A stretch of DNA of 64,000 bases from Pacificitalea manganoxidans (GCF_002504165.1 NZ_CP021404.1:1364001-1428000), one strand, 5' to 3'; numbered from the stretch's first letter, positions 16,506 through 26,703 are shown. Notes: generated by a model from the letters alone, not told the origin. Translations and numbers: made by a program.

Positions 16506-17053
16506 CAGGTCGGCTCCGATAGATGGGCGGGGGCGCGGGCGGCGGCGAGGGCGCGGGTGAGATCGCCGTGCAGCGTCTCACGTTCGGCAGGCGTGAGAAA
16601 GGCGCCGAGTTCGACCTCGCGGCCATTGCCATGCAGGGTCAGGTAGTGCGGCACCGGCCCGCCGCGCGGATGCAGGGTGAGCCGGGTCCAGTGGGGATGG
16701 GCGTGCCAGTCCTGCGGGGCGGCGCGGGGATTGTGCCGGGTGAGGCGAATCTCAGCCGCGGTGAGGGTCAGTTCCTCGACCATTTCGCCATCGCGCTGAT
16801 TGCGTTGCAGCAACATGTAGAGCAGCGCCAGCGCCCCCAGCAGAAACGGCAGCAGGGCAAAGGCCACGGGCGTGCCGAGCGCGGGCATCAAGGGCACCAT
16901 CAGCAGCACGAAGGTCACGGCGATGAACCCGGCAAACCCGCGCCGCGACAGCGAGCGGTAGGGCCATGCGTGCAGCCGCAGCGGCGGCGTGCCGGCCCCT
17001 GCTTCGGGGAGCGGCCGACCATCGGGCGGGTGCGGTATCCATTCATAGGGCAT
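16505..17053 (-). CDS. DUF2244 membrane protein
   Basis: A 182-residue DUF2244 protein. It has a short N-terminal leader with PYRSLSRRGF, two closely spaced membrane helices (about residues 39-60 and 62-84) and a cytoplasmic domain with RNQRDGEMVEELTLT and PRGGPVPHYLTLHGNGREVELGAFLTPAERETL. Proteins of this family often sit beside cytochrome c oxidase or respiratory genes in alphaproteobacteria, and ctaD is the next gene upstream. Function is not known. A run of nine G (minus-strand C) at 17072-17080 lies just before its start codon, and no strong ribosome site is seen. Confidence 0.82.
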   Translation of the reverse strand: MPYEWIPHPPDGRPLPEAGAGTPPLRLHAWPYRSLSRRGFAGFIAVTFVLLMVPLMPALGTPVAFALLPFLLGALALLYMLLQRNQRDGEMVEELTLTAAEIRLTRHNPRAAPQDWHAHPHWTRLTLHPRGGPVPHYLTLHGNGREVELGAFLTPAERETLHGDLTRALAAARAPAHLSEPT

Positions 17054-17100
17054 GGCGGCTCGTGGCGCTCAGGGGGGGGGAATGGGGCGTGGAATGCGAA

Positions 17101-17129
17101 ACGGGCCCCGGCGTGGTGCCGGGGCCCGT
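17101..17129 (-). terminator. Hairpin after ctaD
   Basis: A perfect 12-bp stem (ACGGGCCCCGGC at 17101-17112 with GCCGGGGCCCGT at 17118-17129) with a 5-nt loop begins about 26 bp past the ctaD stop on the minus strand. Only a short TT follows on that strand, so the U-tract is weak. The stem itself is strong enough to act as a 3' end or pause site. Confidence 0.65.
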
Positions 17130-17155
17130 CTGCTGTCTGGTGCTGATGGCCCGGC

Positions 17156-18829
17156 TTAGTGGGCGTGCTGCTTGTCCCAGTCTTCGCGCTTGGGAAGCTG
17201 CTCGAACGTGTGTTCGGGCGGCGGCGAAGGCAGAGTCCATTCCAGCGTGTCCGCATACTCGTTCCACGGGTTGGGACGGGTTTCGGCGCGGCCCCGCAGC
17301 AGGGCATGGGCCATGATGCCGAAGAACAGCAGGAAGGATGCAAAAGCGATGAACGCGCCGATGGAGCTGACCATGTTCCAGGTGGCGAAGGCCTCCGGGT
17401 AGTCGATGTAGCGGCGCGGCATGCCCTGACGGCCAAGGAAGTGCTGCGGGAAGAAGGTCAGGTTAGCCCCGATGAACATCATCCAGAAATGCAGCTTGGC
17501 GAGCGGCTCGTTATACATTTTGCCGGTCATCTTGGGGAAGTAGAAGTAGATCCCCGCGAAGATGGCAAAGATGGCGCCGAGCGACATCACATAGTGGAAA
17601 TGCGCCACGACGTAGTAGGTGTCGTGGTAGACCCGGTCGATGCCTGCCTGGCTGAGCACCACGCCGGTGACGCCGCCGACGGTGAACAGGAACAGGAAGC
17701 CGAAGGCCCAGAGCATCGGGGATTTGAATTCCACCGAACCGCCCCACATGGTCGCGATCCAGGAGAACACCTTGATGCCCGTGGGCACGGCGATGACCAT
17801 CGTTGCCAGCATGAAGTAGCTCTGCTGGGTCAGGGACATGCCGACCGTATACATGTGGTGCGCCCACACGACGAAGCCCAGCACACCGATCGACACCATC
17901 GCGTAGACCATCGGCAGGTAGCCGAAGATCGGCTTGCGCGAGAAGGTCGCGATGACGTGGGAGATGATGCCAAAGCCCGGCAGGATGATGATGTAGACCT
18001 CGGGGTGACCGAAGAACCACAGGATGTGCTGATAAAGGATGGGGTCGCCGCCGCCTGCGGGATCGAAGAAGGCGGTGCCGAAGTTACGGTCCGTCAGCAG
18101 CATGGTGATCGCACCGGCGAGCACCGGCAGGGCCAGAAGGATCAGCCATGCGGTCACGAAGATCGACCACGCGAACAGCGGCACCTTGTGCAGGGTCATG
18201 CCCGGCGCGCGCATGTTGAGGAAGGTGGTGATCATGTTGATCGCGCCGAGGATCGAGCTGGCGCCCGAAACGTGCACGGCGAAGATCGCGAGATCGGTGG
18301 AATACCCGCCTTCGGTCGTGGACAGCGGCGGATAGAGCACCCAGCCGATGCCGGAGCCCAGCTGACCGTTGCCGCCCGGCGACAGGACCGAGGCCACGGC
18401 GAGCGCGGTGCCCGCGACGTAGAGCCAGTAGGAGAGGTTGTTCAGACGGGGGAACGCCATGTCCGGCGCGCCGATCTGCAGCGGCATGAAGTAGTTGCCG
18501 AAACCGCCGAACAGCGCGGGAATCACCACGAAGAACATCATCAGGATGCCGTGGGCCGTGATCAGCACGTTCCACAGGTGCCCGTTGGGGGTACATTCCC
18601 CGGCTGCTGCGGGCAGCAGACGCGCGCCTTCGGCACACATGAACTGCACGCCGGGTTCCATCAGCTCCATCCGCATGTAGACGGTGAAGGCGACGGAGAT
18701 AAACCCGACCACCGCGGCGGTGATCAGGTAGAGGATCCCGATATCTTTGTGGTTGGTGGACATGAACCACCGGGTGAAGAACCCCCGGTTGTCGTCATGC
18801 CCGTGACCGTGGATGGCTGCGTCCGCCAT
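17156..18829 (-). CDS. ctaD: Cytochrome c oxidase subunit I (aa3 type)
   Basis: A 557-residue heme-copper oxidase subunit I, the catalytic core that reduces O2 and pumps protons across the inner membrane. Twelve hydrophobic helices can be read. Key motifs: the CuB/cross-linked Tyr region [10 protein letters not shown], the heme-a ligands within [20 protein letters not shown] context, HHMYTVG (CuB His pair), and [20 protein letters not shown] (heme a and a3 His). The D-channel pattern is consistent with aa3 oxidases. The ATG at 18829 follows AGGAGACACC; an upstream in-frame start would cover that site. Subunits II and III are not adjacent, as is usual in this family of bacteria. Confidence 0.96.
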   Translation of the reverse strand: MADAAIHGHGHDDNRGFFTRWFMSTNHKDIGILYLITAAVVGFISVAFTVYMRMELMEPGVQFMCAEGARLLPAAAGECTPNGHLWNVLITAHGILMMFFVVIPALFGGFGNYFMPLQIGAPDMAFPRLNNLSYWLYVAGTALAVASVLSPGGNGQLGSGIGWVLYPPLSTTEGGYSTDLAIFAVHVSGASSILGAINMITTFLNMRAPGMTLHKVPLFAWSIFVTAWLILLALPVLAGAITMLLTDRNFGTAFFDPAGGGDPILYQHILWFFGHPEVYIIILPGFGIISHVIATFSRKPIFGYLPMVYAMVSIGVLGFVVWAHHMYTVGMSLTQQSYFMLATMVIAVPTGIKVFSWIATMWGGSVEFKSPMLWAFGFLFLFTVGGVTGVVLSQAGIDRVYHDTYYVVAHFHYVMSLGAIFAIFAGIYFYFPKMTGKMYNEPLAKLHFWMMFIGANLTFFPQHFLGRQGMPRRYIDYPEAFATWNMVSSIGAFIAFASFLLFFGIMAHALLRGRAETRPNPWNEYADTLEWTLPSPPPEHTFEQLPKREDWDKQHAH

Positions 18830-19258
18830 AGGTGTCTCCTGGCTTAGTCCTGCTACGCCGGGCGCAACCCATCCCAAAGGCGGCCCGTTTCCACGGACGG
18901 TTTAGGAGGTTCGGGCTGACAGGGCAATGCGCTTTACGACGCAGGGGGCGCGACAAACGCGCCTTCGGCCCGGGTGACGCGAGGTGCGGCGGCACGGTTT
19001 TCGGCGGCGCGGTGCGGGGCGGGGCGCACCGGGACAGGTCCGCGCCGGGATGGGGGCGGGGGATGCCGGGTGCGGAGTGCTGGGGACGGATGCCGGGGTG
19101 GTCGGGCAATTGGACAGCGGACCGGGGGAATGGTGGCGCGTGCGCGGCGACGCAGGATAATGCGGGGCGATGGCGGTGCGGGGCGCGCGGGCGGGGAGCT
19201 TGCAGTTGACGCGCTGACTGCCTCTGATACATCCCGGCGCATCATCCGGGAGCCGTTC
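18830..19258. other. Divergent intergenic region between ctaD and argS
   Basis: A 429-bp GC-rich stretch between divergently transcribed ctaD and argS. It must hold both promoters. I could not pick out a confident sigma-70 pair, and the open frames crossing it have no protein-like character or plausible start. I see no RNA gene or repeat here. Confidence 0.5.
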
Positions 19259-21001
19259 ATGCATCTTTTTGCCGATATTCACCGCCTCGTCCTCGATACG
19301 CTGGGGACCATGATGGACGCGGGCGACCTGCCCGCCGGGCTGTCGCTCGACAATGTCACGGTGGAGCCGCCGCGCGATCCGGCGCATGGCGACATGGCGA
19401 CCAACGCGGCGATGGTGCTGGCGAAGCCCGCCGGTCTGAAGCCGCGCGACATTGCCGAGGCGCTGTCCGCGAAGCTGATCGAAGATCCGCGCATCGACAC
19501 CGCCGAAATCGCGGGTCCGGGCTTTCTCAACCTGCGGCTGGGCGCGCAGGTCTGGGCCGATGTGACCCGTGCGGTGTTGCAGGGTGGCGATGGCTATGGC
19601 CGCTCTGCCTTGGGGCAGGGGCGCAAGGTGAACGTGGAATATGTCTCGGCCAACCCCACGGGGCCGTTGCATGTGGGCCACACCCGCGGCGCGGTGTTTG
19701 GCGATGCGCTGGCCGGGCTTCTGGATTTCGCGGGCTACGAGGTCACGCGGGAATATTACATCAATGACGGCGGCGCGCAGGTCGATGTGCTCGCGCGGTC
19801 GGTCTACCTGCGCTATCTCGAAGCGCATGGGCAAGAAGTGGCATTCGAGGATGGCACCTATCCCGGCGACTACCTGATCGAGGTCGGTCAGGCGCTGAAG
19901 GATAAGGTCGGGGATGCCTATGTCGGCCAGCCCGAATCCGTCTGGCTGGAAGAGGTGCGCGATTTCGGCACCGCCGCGATGATGGAGCTGATCCGCGCCG
20001 ATCTGAAGGCGCTCGGCGTCGAGATGGATCGCTTTTTCTCGGAAAAATCGCTCTATGGCACCGGCAAGATCGAAGCGGCGATCGAGGATCTGCGCGCCCG
20101 TGATCTGATCTACCGGGGCACGCTAGAGCCGCCCAAGGGCAAGACGCCCGAGGATTGGGAACCACGCGAGCAGACGCTGTTCCGCTCCACCGCGCATGGC
20201 GATGACGTGGACCGTCCGATCATGAAATCCGATGGCTCCTGGACCTATTTCGCGCCGGATATCGCCTATCACCACGATAAGGTAAGTCGCGGATATGACG
20301 CGCTGATCGACGTGTTCGGGGCCGATCACGGCGGCTATGTGAAGCGCATGAAGGCGGCTGTTTCGGCGCTGTCGGGCGGCACCGTGCCGCTGGACGTGAA
20401 GCTGACGCAGTTGGTCAAGCTGTGGAAGAATGGCGAGCCGTTCAAGATGTCGAAGCGGGCGGGCAATTTCGTCACGCTGCGCGATGTGGTGGACGAGGTC
20501 GGCCCCGATGTGACGCGGTTCGTGATGCTGACGCGCAAGAACGATGCGCCGCTCGATTTCGATTTTGACAAGGTGCTGGAGCAAAGTCGCGAGAACCCTG
20601 TGTTCTATGTGCAATACGCCCATGCGCGCGTGTGCTCCGCGATCCGCAAGGCGGGCGAGGCCGGGCAGGCCACCGATGACGCCAGCCTGATCGCGGCTGA
20701 CCTGACCGGAAACACGCATCCTTCCGAGCTTGCCGTTGCGCGAAAGCTGGCGGAATGGCCGCGTCTGGTGGAAATTGCGGCCCGCACCAACGAGCCGCAT
20801 CGCATCGCGTTTTTCCTCAACGAACTGGTCGCCGCGTTCCACGCGCTCTGGAACAAGGGCAACGAGGACACCGATCTGCGGTTCGTGCAGGATGACGCCA
20901 GCGCCGCCTTGCCCAAAATCGCGCTGGCCCGCGCCGTTTCCGTTGTCATTTCCAACGGGCTTGGTATCCTTGGCGTAACCCCGGCAGACGAAATGCGCTG
21001 A
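19259..21001 (+). CDS. argS: Arginyl-tRNA synthetase
   Basis: A 580-residue class Ia synthetase charging tRNA-Arg. An N-terminal additional domain (about 1-110) precedes the Rossmann fold with the HIGH-type motif HVGH at residues 138-141 (in [15 protein letters not shown]). The KMSKS-type element reads [10 protein letters not shown], and a C-terminal anticodon-binding DALR domain ends near the stop. The frame continues upstream to 18974, but the family begins at this ATG ([11 protein letters not shown]...), and GGGAGCCG precedes it. Confidence 0.95.
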   Translation: MHLFADIHRLVLDTLGTMMDAGDLPAGLSLDNVTVEPPRDPAHGDMATNAAMVLAKPAGLKPRDIAEALSAKLIEDPRIDTAEIAGPGFLNLRLGAQVWADVTRAVLQGGDGYGRSALGQGRKVNVEYVSANPTGPLHVGHTRGAVFGDALAGLLDFAGYEVTREYYINDGGAQVDVLARSVYLRYLEAHGQEVAFEDGTYPGDYLIEVGQALKDKVGDAYVGQPESVWLEEVRDFGTAAMMELIRADLKALGVEMDRFFSEKSLYGTGKIEAAIEDLRARDLIYRGTLEPPKGKTPEDWEPREQTLFRSTAHGDDVDRPIMKSDGSWTYFAPDIAYHHDKVSRGYDALIDVFGADHGGYVKRMKAAVSALSGGTVPLDVKLTQLVKLWKNGEPFKMSKRAGNFVTLRDVVDEVGPDVTRFVMLTRKNDAPLDFDFDKVLEQSRENPVFYVQYAHARVCSAIRKAGEAGQATDDASLIAADLTGNTHPSELAVARKLAEWPRLVEIAARTNEPHRIAFFLNELVAAFHALWNKGNEDTDLRFVQDDASAALPKIALARAVSVVISNGLGILGVTPADEMR

Positions 21002-21110
21002 ACCCAGCGCCGGATCGGGGAAGCAGGCAAAGCCCCCCGATCCAGCCGTTGCCGGTTTCTCGCCCGGTGCTGTCGCTGGCCCGGTCGGGCGCGAGAGACG
21101 AGGCAGTGCA

Positions 21111-22649
21111 ATGGCATACCCGACTGAGGGTGGGCGGCAGGGTGCGATCCACGCGCCGCGCCGCGATGGCGACCGGATCGGACAGCCCGGCGCGGCGGGT
21201 GACCCCCGCGGCCTGGCCCGGATGACCGACCCGGCGAGCGACCAGCCCGAAACCGGCGCGGCCACGCCCCAGACGATGGGGCAGATGTTCGATCATTTCG
21301 ATCCGCAGGATTTGTCTGGCGGCACCTATTACGGGGCTGATGGCGCGGCCTATGCGACCGAGGCCGACGCGCCGATGCGCAGTGGCACAGGCCGCGTTCT
21401 GTTTAACGTGATCGGCGGGTTGGTGTCTGTGTCGCTGATCGCGGGGCTGGGCGTGTGGAGCTACCGTGTGGTGATGCGCGACGTGCAGGGCATTCCGATC
21501 ATCCAGGCCCAGGACGGGCCGATGCGGGTCGCTCCTGAAAACCCCGGTGGTAATATCGCGGTGCACCAAGGGCTTGCCGTGAACTCGGTGCAATCGGTGG
21601 GCGAGGCCGTGCCGGTCCCCGAGGCGCTGGTGCTGGCCCCGGTCCCCGAAGGGCTGCGGGCCGAAGACCAGCCGCGTGTCGAATTGGCCGCCGCCATGCA
21701 GGCGGAGGCCGAGGCCGCCGCGCAGGCGGAACGGTTGGCGCAAGCGGAGGCTGCCGCGCAATCGGAGCGGTCGGCCCAAGCGCAGGTGAGCCGCGCGGCG
21801 AGCGTGCCCGCGACGTTGGAGCGGGCGGGGCTCGATACGCCATCGCCTACGCTGCCCGGAACGACCGCGACATTGGCAAGCCTGACCCCGGATGTGATCC
21901 GCAACGACCCCGCCGCCGCCGCGCGGGAGATGATGCTGGGCCTGACGCGCGGGGTGACGCTGCCCGCCGCCGATGCCGCGCCGCGAGAAATCGCGCGGGC
22001 CGAGGATGCCGCAAGCCTGATCGCGGAGCCGGAAACGGTGATGGTGGAGGACGCGGAGGCCAGCGACCCCGCGCCAGAGCTGGACGCGCGCGATAGTGCC
22101 CCGGTGGAGGTTCTGCCCGACGCGGTGGCAGAGGTTGACGATCCCGATGTCGCGTCGGCGATCATGGCGGCCTTGGGCGCGACCCAAAGCCTAGAGGAAG
22201 AAGTGGCGGAAACCGTGCGTGTCGCGGCGCTGGCGCAGACGCCGGAGCCGGGAATGATGGTCAAGGGGCCGGGGCCTGCGCGCTCCCCCCGACCTGCGCC
22301 GCGCCCGGCAAACCGGGTGATGCGGGTCGCACCGACGCAAGTGTCGCTCCCCGCCGCGCCGGTGGAGGCCGCCGAGGTGGCCGTGGCCGACATTCCCGTG
22401 GGCGCACGGCTGGTGCAGCTGGGTGCGTTCGACAGTGCCGAGGACGCGCGCACGGCATGGGGCCGGATCAATGGCCGCTTCGCCGCGCTGATGGAAGGCA
22501 AAAGCCGGGTGGTGCAGGAAGCGCGGTCCGGTGGGCGGACCTTCTACCGGCTGCGGGCGACGGGGTTTGACGATCTGTCCGAGGCGCGCCGGTTCTGTGC
22601 CGCGCTGGTGGCTGAACGGGCCGATTGCATTCCGGTGATGGCGCGCTGA
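21111..22649 (+). CDS. SPOR-domain envelope protein
   Basis: A 512-residue protein with a cytoplasmic N-terminus, one membrane helix at about residues 96-118, a long Ala/Glu/Pro-rich periplasmic linker and a C-terminal SPOR domain (about 430-510; ARLVQLGAFDSAEDARTAWGRI ... FYRLRATGFDDLSEARRFC). SPOR domains bind denuded peptidoglycan at division sites. Rhodobacterales keep this gene between argS and nagZ, as here. Translation may instead start at the ATG 37 codons in (21222); GAGG before 21111 supports the longer form. It overlaps nagZ by one base (TGATG). Confidence 0.88.
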   Translation: MAYPTEGGRQGAIHAPRRDGDRIGQPGAAGDPRGLARMTDPASDQPETGAATPQTMGQMFDHFDPQDLSGGTYYGADGAAYATEADAPMRSGTGRVLFNVIGGLVSVSLIAGLGVWSYRVVMRDVQGIPIIQAQDGPMRVAPENPGGNIAVHQGLAVNSVQSVGEAVPVPEALVLAPVPEGLRAEDQPRVELAAAMQAEAEAAAQAERLAQAEAAAQSERSAQAQVSRAASVPATLERAGLDTPSPTLPGTTATLASLTPDVIRNDPAAAAREMMLGLTRGVTLPAADAAPREIARAEDAASLIAEPETVMVEDAEASDPAPELDARDSAPVEVLPDAVAEVDDPDVASAIMAALGATQSLEEEVAETVRVAALAQTPEPGMMVKGPGPARSPRPAPRPANRVMRVAPTQVSLPAAPVEAAEVAVADIPVGARLVQLGAFDSAEDARTAWGRINGRFAALMEGKSRVVQEARSGGRTFYRLRATGFDDLSEARRFCAALVAERADCIPVMAR

Positions 22650-23656
22650 TGAGCTATTCCGCGACGATTTTGGGCTGTGCCGGTCCGGTGCTGACCGCCG
22701 AGGAACGCGCGCTGTTTGCGCAGGCGCGGCCTTGGGGCTTTATCCTGTTTTCCCGCAATCTTGAGACGCCGGAGCAGATCCGCGCGCTCTGTGCCGCGCT
22801 GCGAGACGCTGCCGGGCATGACGCGGTGATCCTGATCGATCAGGAAGGGGGCCGCGTGCAGCGCCTGCGCCCGCCATTGGGGCGGGAGTGGCTACCGCCG
22901 CTGGACCAGATCCGCGCCGCGCCGGATCACGCGACCGCGTGCCGGGGCATGTATCTGCGCTACCGCCTGATCGCGGCGGAATTGCGCGCGCTGGGGATCG
23001 ACGGAAATTGCGCGCCGATGGTCGATGTGGCCGATGACGAGACCCACGATTTCCTGCGCAACCGCTGCTATGGCGACGCGCCGAGCGCGGTGGCCGATCT
23101 GGGCCGTGCGGTGGCGGATGGGCTGCTGGCGGGGGGCGTTCTGCCGGTGTTGAAGCATATTCCCGGCCACGGGCGCGGGCGGCTCGACAGTCATCTGGAA
23201 TTGCCGGTGGTCGACGCCACGCGGGCCGACCTAGACGCGCGGGATTTCCCGCCGTTCCACGCGCTGCGCGACCTGCCGATGGCGATGACCGCGCATATTG
23301 TCTACACCGCGCTGGACCCGGACCTGCCCGCAACGATTTCGGCCCCTGCGATCAGCGTGATCCGCGAGGCGCTGGCGTTTGACGGGCTGTTGATGAGCGA
23401 CGACATTTCGATGGAAGCGCTATCCGGCAGCATCGCCGCGCGGTCTGCGGCGGCGATTGCGGCGGGCTGCGACGTGGTATTGCATTGCAACGGCAAGATG
23501 CCGGAGATGCTGGCCACGGTGGAGGCCTCTGGTGTGCTGAGGGGGGCGGCCCTACGCCGGGCTGACGCGGCGGTGGCCGCCCGGCGGAGCCCGGATGACA
23601 TTGACATCGCGGCGCTCACGGCGGAGTTTGACGCCCTGCCTGCGCCGGCCTTCTGA
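22649..23656 (+). CDS. nagZ: Beta-N-acetylhexosaminidase (peptidoglycan recycling)
   Basis: A 335-residue family 3 glycoside hydrolase that removes N-acetylglucosamine from cytoplasmic muropeptides. The NagZ signature KHIPGHGRGRLDSH, which carries the flexible catalytic His/Asp loop, is near residue 168. The nucleophile Asp lies in LLMSDDISM near residue 249, and LIDQEGGRVQRL is near residue 65. The ATG at 22649 overlaps the SPOR gene stop, and the neighbouring envelope gene fits its role. Confidence 0.94.
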   Translation: MSYSATILGCAGPVLTAEERALFAQARPWGFILFSRNLETPEQIRALCAALRDAAGHDAVILIDQEGGRVQRLRPPLGREWLPPLDQIRAAPDHATACRGMYLRYRLIAAELRALGIDGNCAPMVDVADDETHDFLRNRCYGDAPSAVADLGRAVADGLLAGGVLPVLKHIPGHGRGRLDSHLELPVVDATRADLDARDFPPFHALRDLPMAMTAHIVYTALDPDLPATISAPAISVIREALAFDGLLMSDDISMEALSGSIAARSAAAIAAGCDVVLHCNGKMPEMLATVEASGVLRGAALRRADAAVAARRSPDDIDIAALTAEFDALPAPAF

Positions 23657-23706
23657 GCCGCGCGCGCACCGCCCGAGCCTGCAAGACCCCAACGAACGAG
23701 GCCGAG

Positions 23707-24570
23707 ATGGCTGATAACGAGCCGGTGCCGCTTCATCCCGGTGAGGTGGCCGAACGTCTGGCCGCCGAGGCGCTGATCATTGATGTGGAGGGCTTCGAGG
23801 GGCCGCTCGACCTGTTGCTGACGCTGGGGCGGACGCAGAAGGTGGATTTGCGGCGGATTTCGATCCTGCAACTGGCGCGGCAATATCTGAGCTTCGTCGA
23901 GCGGGCGAAGGCGCTGCGCATCGAACTGGCTGCGGATTATCTGGTGATGGCGGCGTGGCTGGCATTTTTGAAATCGCGGCTGTTGCTGCCGCCCGATCCG
24001 CGCGATGAGGGGCCTTCGGGCGAGGAACTGGCCGCGCATCTGGCATTTCAGCTGGAACGGTTGCAGGCGATGCGTGAACGCGCCGCCGAATTGATGGCGC
24101 GGGATCAGAAGGGCCGGGAATTCTTCGTCCGGGGCATTCCCGAAAGCATCGAGCGGGTGCGGGTCGTGCGCTACAGCGCCAATCTGATGGACCTGATGCG
24201 CGCCTATGCCCGCGTGCGGACCAAGGATGATTTTCGCCCCTTCGTGATGGACCGCGAGAAGCTATTCACGATGGAGCAGGCGCTGGAGCGGCTGCGGGGG
24301 ATGATCGGGTTCACCGGCGATTGGACCGACCTGACCCGGTATCTGCCCGAAGGCTGGGACGACGATCCGGCAAAGCGGCGGTCGGCCACGGCATCGACCT
24401 TTGCCGCCTCGCTGGAATTGGTGAAGGCCGGGCGGATCACCATCCGGCAGGGCGAGACCTTTGCCCCGATCGAGATCCGCGCCGCGCGGGACGAGGACGA
24501 AGACGAGCGGTTGGATGCGCGCAGTGCGCCCGGCCGCGACGAGAGGACTGACGAGGCCGATGATGACTAA
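23707..24570 (+). CDS. scpA: Segregation and condensation protein A
   Basis: A 287-residue kleisin subunit of the SMC-ScpAB condensin. The N-terminal signature is clear: VEGFEGPLDLLLTLGRTQKVDLRRISILQLARQYL near residues 26-60, followed by ADYLVMAAWLAFLKSRLLLP. The C-terminal winged helix is at about 205-262. The acidic/Arg-rich tail is expected in this group. It overlaps scpB by 11 nt, and the pair is co-transcribed. Confidence 0.94.
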   Translation: MADNEPVPLHPGEVAERLAAEALIIDVEGFEGPLDLLLTLGRTQKVDLRRISILQLARQYLSFVERAKALRIELAADYLVMAAWLAFLKSRLLLPPDPRDEGPSGEELAAHLAFQLERLQAMRERAAELMARDQKGREFFVRGIPESIERVRVVRYSANLMDLMRAYARVRTKDDFRPFVMDREKLFTMEQALERLRGMIGFTGDWTDLTRYLPEGWDDDPAKRRSATASTFAASLELVKAGRITIRQGETFAPIEIRAARDEDEDERLDARSAPGRDERTDEADDD

Positions 24571-25279
24571 CCCCCGCACGCCGCATCCCGCCAACAGCAA
24601 CGATCCCGTGGAGATGGCTGCCGCCGAGGCCGCCGCCCGGCCCGCCGGGCTGTTCGAGGCCCCGCCGCTGGCCGAGCAGGAGCGGATGGTGGAAGCGATC
24701 CTGTTCGCCACGGCCGAGCCGGTGACGATTGCCGAACTTCAGGCCCGTATGCCGCACGGCGCGGAGGCCAAGCTGGCGCTGGAGCTGCTGTCGCGGCGCT
24801 ATGAGGGGCGCGGCGTGCGGTTGGTCCGGGTGGGCGAGGCATGGGCGCTGCGCACGGCGCCTGATCTGGCGCATCTGATGCAGCGCGAAACCGTCGAGAC
24901 CCGCAAGCTGTCGCGCGCGGCAATCGAAACGCTGGCCATCGTCGCCTACCACCAGCCGGTGACCCGTGCCGAGATCGAAGAGATTCGCGGCGTGTCGGTC
25001 AGCCGGGGCACGGTGGATCAGTTGCTGGAACTTGAATGGATCCGCTTCGGCCGCCGCCGGATGACGCCGGGCCGTCCGGTGACCTATGTGGTCACGCAGG
25101 GTTTTCTCGATCATTTCGGGCTGGAGAGCGCGCGCGATCTGCCGGGGTTGAAGGAGTTGCGCGAGGCCGGGCTTCTGGACAATCGCCCGCGTCCGGGTTT
25201 TGGCGCGCCCGAAGCGCTGGACGAGGACGAGGGGCAGGGCGCGATGTTCGACGCTGGGGATGACGACGGCGAGGAGTGA
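24560..25279 (+). CDS. scpB: Segregation and condensation protein B
   Basis: A 239-residue partner of ScpA with two winged-helix domains (about 35-115 and 120-195). Recognisable pieces are MVEAILFATAEPVTIAELQARMP, TRKLSRAAIETLAIVAYHQPVTRAEIEEIRGV and GRPVTYVVTQGFLDHFGL. Two adjacent ATGs (24560 and 24563) are possible starts; both lie inside the scpA 3' end. The tail is acidic. The tatABC genes that often follow scpB in relatives are not here. Confidence 0.94.
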   Translation: MMTNPRTPHPANSNDPVEMAAAEAAARPAGLFEAPPLAEQERMVEAILFATAEPVTIAELQARMPHGAEAKLALELLSRRYEGRGVRLVRVGEAWALRTAPDLAHLMQRETVETRKLSRAAIETLAIVAYHQPVTRAEIEEIRGVSVSRGTVDQLLELEWIRFGRRRMTPGRPVTYVVTQGFLDHFGLESARDLPGLKELREAGLLDNRPRPGFGAPEALDEDEGQGAMFDAGDDDGEE

Positions 25280-25342
25280 GTGCTGTCAGGCGGGTGCCGC
25301 CAAGGCGTGCCTCTCCCTTTGGGACGGTCGTGTGAAAGGTGC

Positions 25343-26440
25343 CTAGACCGCGCGGAAATGTTTCGACAGTTTGAGCCCCTGGCCCTGGTAATTCGAGGCG
25401 ATGCCCGCGCCGTAAAGCTGATCCGGGGGGGTGGTCATGCGCTCATAGACCAGCCGCCCGACGACCTGCCCGTGTTCCAGCACAAAGGGAGCCTCGTGGC
25501 AGCGAACCTCCAGTACCCCGCGGGAGCCTGCGCCGCCGGCCACGTCACAGCCAAAGCCGGGATCGAAGAAGCCTGCGTAATGCACACGAAATTCCCCGAC
25601 CATCGCCAGATAGGGCGCCATTTCGGCGGCGTGGTCCGGCGGGATGGTGACGGCCTCGCGGCTGACGAGGATGTAGAACGCGCCGGGGTCCAGAATGATG
25701 CGCCCGTTGCGGGAAGTCACACGCTCCCAGAACTCCGCCGGGTCGTAGGCGCCGATACGGTCGAGATCGATGACCGGGGTATGCGGCTTGGCCCGCCAGC
25801 CGACGAGATCGCCTTCGGACGGGCGTAGATCGACAGAGAAGCCGAGACCTTGGGAGATCATCGCGGTGCCCGAGACCAGCGGCGTTTGCGCATGAAGCGC
25901 GCGCAGCGCGTCGTCGCCCAGCACCGCGTCCCCCTGCCGGAACCGGATCTGGTTCAGGCGCATACCGGGCCGCACAAGGACCGAGAAGCTGCGGGGGCAG
26001 ATTTCGGCGTAGAGCGGGCCGTTATAGCCCGGTGCGATGCGGTCAAATTCCACCCCGCCATCGGTGATGAGGCGGGTCAACAGATCCAGCCTGCCGGTGG
26101 AGCTTTTGGCATTGGCGACGGCCTGCACGCCGGGGGGCAGGGCGAGGTGTTCCATCAGCGGCACGAGGTAGACGCAGCCCTTCTCCAGCACCGCGCCCTG
26201 TTCCGTCAGGTCGATGCGGTGCATGGTGAATTCGTCAAGGCGGTCTTCGACGCGGTGGCCCTTTCCGGCAAGGAATGAGGCGCGGACCCGCCATGCATGG
26301 GTGCCAAGCCGCAGATCGAGGCTGGCGGGCTGGATCTGCGCGGCGGTGATCGCGGGGTCGGCGCCGATCGCACCGTCGTCGATCATCGCGGCGATGGTCT
26401 GGCTGGGCAGAACGCCCCGGAGGGTGTGGGTGTCGATCAT
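25343..26440 (-). CDS. dcd: 2'-deoxycytidine 5'-triphosphate deaminase, two-lobed form
   Basis: A 365-residue enzyme converting dCTP to dUTP, supplying dTTP synthesis. It is about twice the length of a standard Dcd (~190) and consists of two related lobes. The N-terminal lobe (about 1-180) carries IQPASLDLRLG and the active-site-type segment VANAKSSTGRLDLLTRLITDGG. The C-terminal lobe (about 190-365) has SVDLRPSEGDLVGWRAK and a second EFRVHYAGFFDPGFG block. The long form is usual in alphaproteobacteria. It is divergent from the tRNA-Pro region by promoter position and convergent with scpB. Confidence 0.88.
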   Translation of the reverse strand: MIDTHTLRGVLPSQTIAAMIDDGAIGADPAITAAQIQPASLDLRLGTHAWRVRASFLAGKGHRVEDRLDEFTMHRIDLTEQGAVLEKGCVYLVPLMEHLALPPGVQAVANAKSSTGRLDLLTRLITDGGVEFDRIAPGYNGPLYAEICPRSFSVLVRPGMRLNQIRFRQGDAVLGDDALRALHAQTPLVSGTAMISQGLGFSVDLRPSEGDLVGWRAKPHTPVIDLDRIGAYDPAEFWERVTSRNGRIILDPGAFYILVSREAVTIPPDHAAEMAPYLAMVGEFRVHYAGFFDPGFGCDVAGGAGSRGVLEVRCHEAPFVLEHGQVVGRLVYERMTTPPDQLYGAGIASNYQGQGLKLSKHFRAV

Positions 26441-26540
26441 TGCGGCGGCCTCCCTTGCCTATGCGTCGGTGGGCTGCGCCACGGCGAACGATGCCGAACT
26501 GGCGCGGTGCCACGCGGACCCAAGCGGGACGCCAGACAGC

Positions 26541-26578
26541 AAAACGCCCGCGTCCCCGATGGGCACGCGGGCGGTTTT
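26541..26578 (-). terminator. Bidirectional terminator after tRNA-Pro
   Basis: CGCCCGCGT at 26545-26553 pairs with ACGCGGGCG at 26565-26573 around an 11-nt loop. AAAAC-type (26541-26544) and GTTTT-type (26574-26578) tracts flank it. On the minus strand it lies just past the tRNA-Pro CCA end and ends in TTTT, so it should terminate the tRNA transcript. The symmetric tracts let it work in both directions. Confidence 0.8.
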
Positions 26579-26580
26579 GT

Positions 26581-26657
26581 TGGTCGGGCTAGCAGGACTC
26601 GAACCTGCGACCTTCCGTCCCCCAGACGGACGCGCTACCAGGCTGCGCCATAGCCCG
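26581..26657 (-). tRNA. tRNA-Pro (anticodon GGG)
   Basis: A 77-nt cloverleaf on the minus strand. The 7-bp acceptor stem (CGGGCTA with TAGCCCG), D arm with AGCCTGGTAGCGC, anticodon stem TCCGT/ACGGA with loop CTGGGGG (anticodon GGG), T arm GCAGG-TTCGAAT-CCTGC, discriminator A and an encoded CCA end are all visible. GGG reads CCC and CCU proline codons. The terminator hairpin follows at once. Confidence 0.96.
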
Positions 26658-26703
26658 ACGTTGGGGTGTTCTACCGATTTCCGTGGCCGTGGCAAGGGCG
26701 ATC

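Noticed and set aside
17159-18847. A 562-residue + strand open frame
   Set aside because: It is the mirror of ctaD on the opposite strand. It is Arg/His/Gly/Asp-rich with no hydrophobic core, and ctaD is beyond doubt.
18934-19260. Minus-strand frames in the ctaD-argS gap
   Set aside because: Arg/Pro-rich translations with no start context or recognisable domain; the gap is better read as a divergent promoter region.
25289-25301. Short hairpin GGCGG-GTG-CCGCC between scpB and dcd
   Set aside because: A 5-bp stem with a 3-nt loop and no T-run is common by chance at this GC content.
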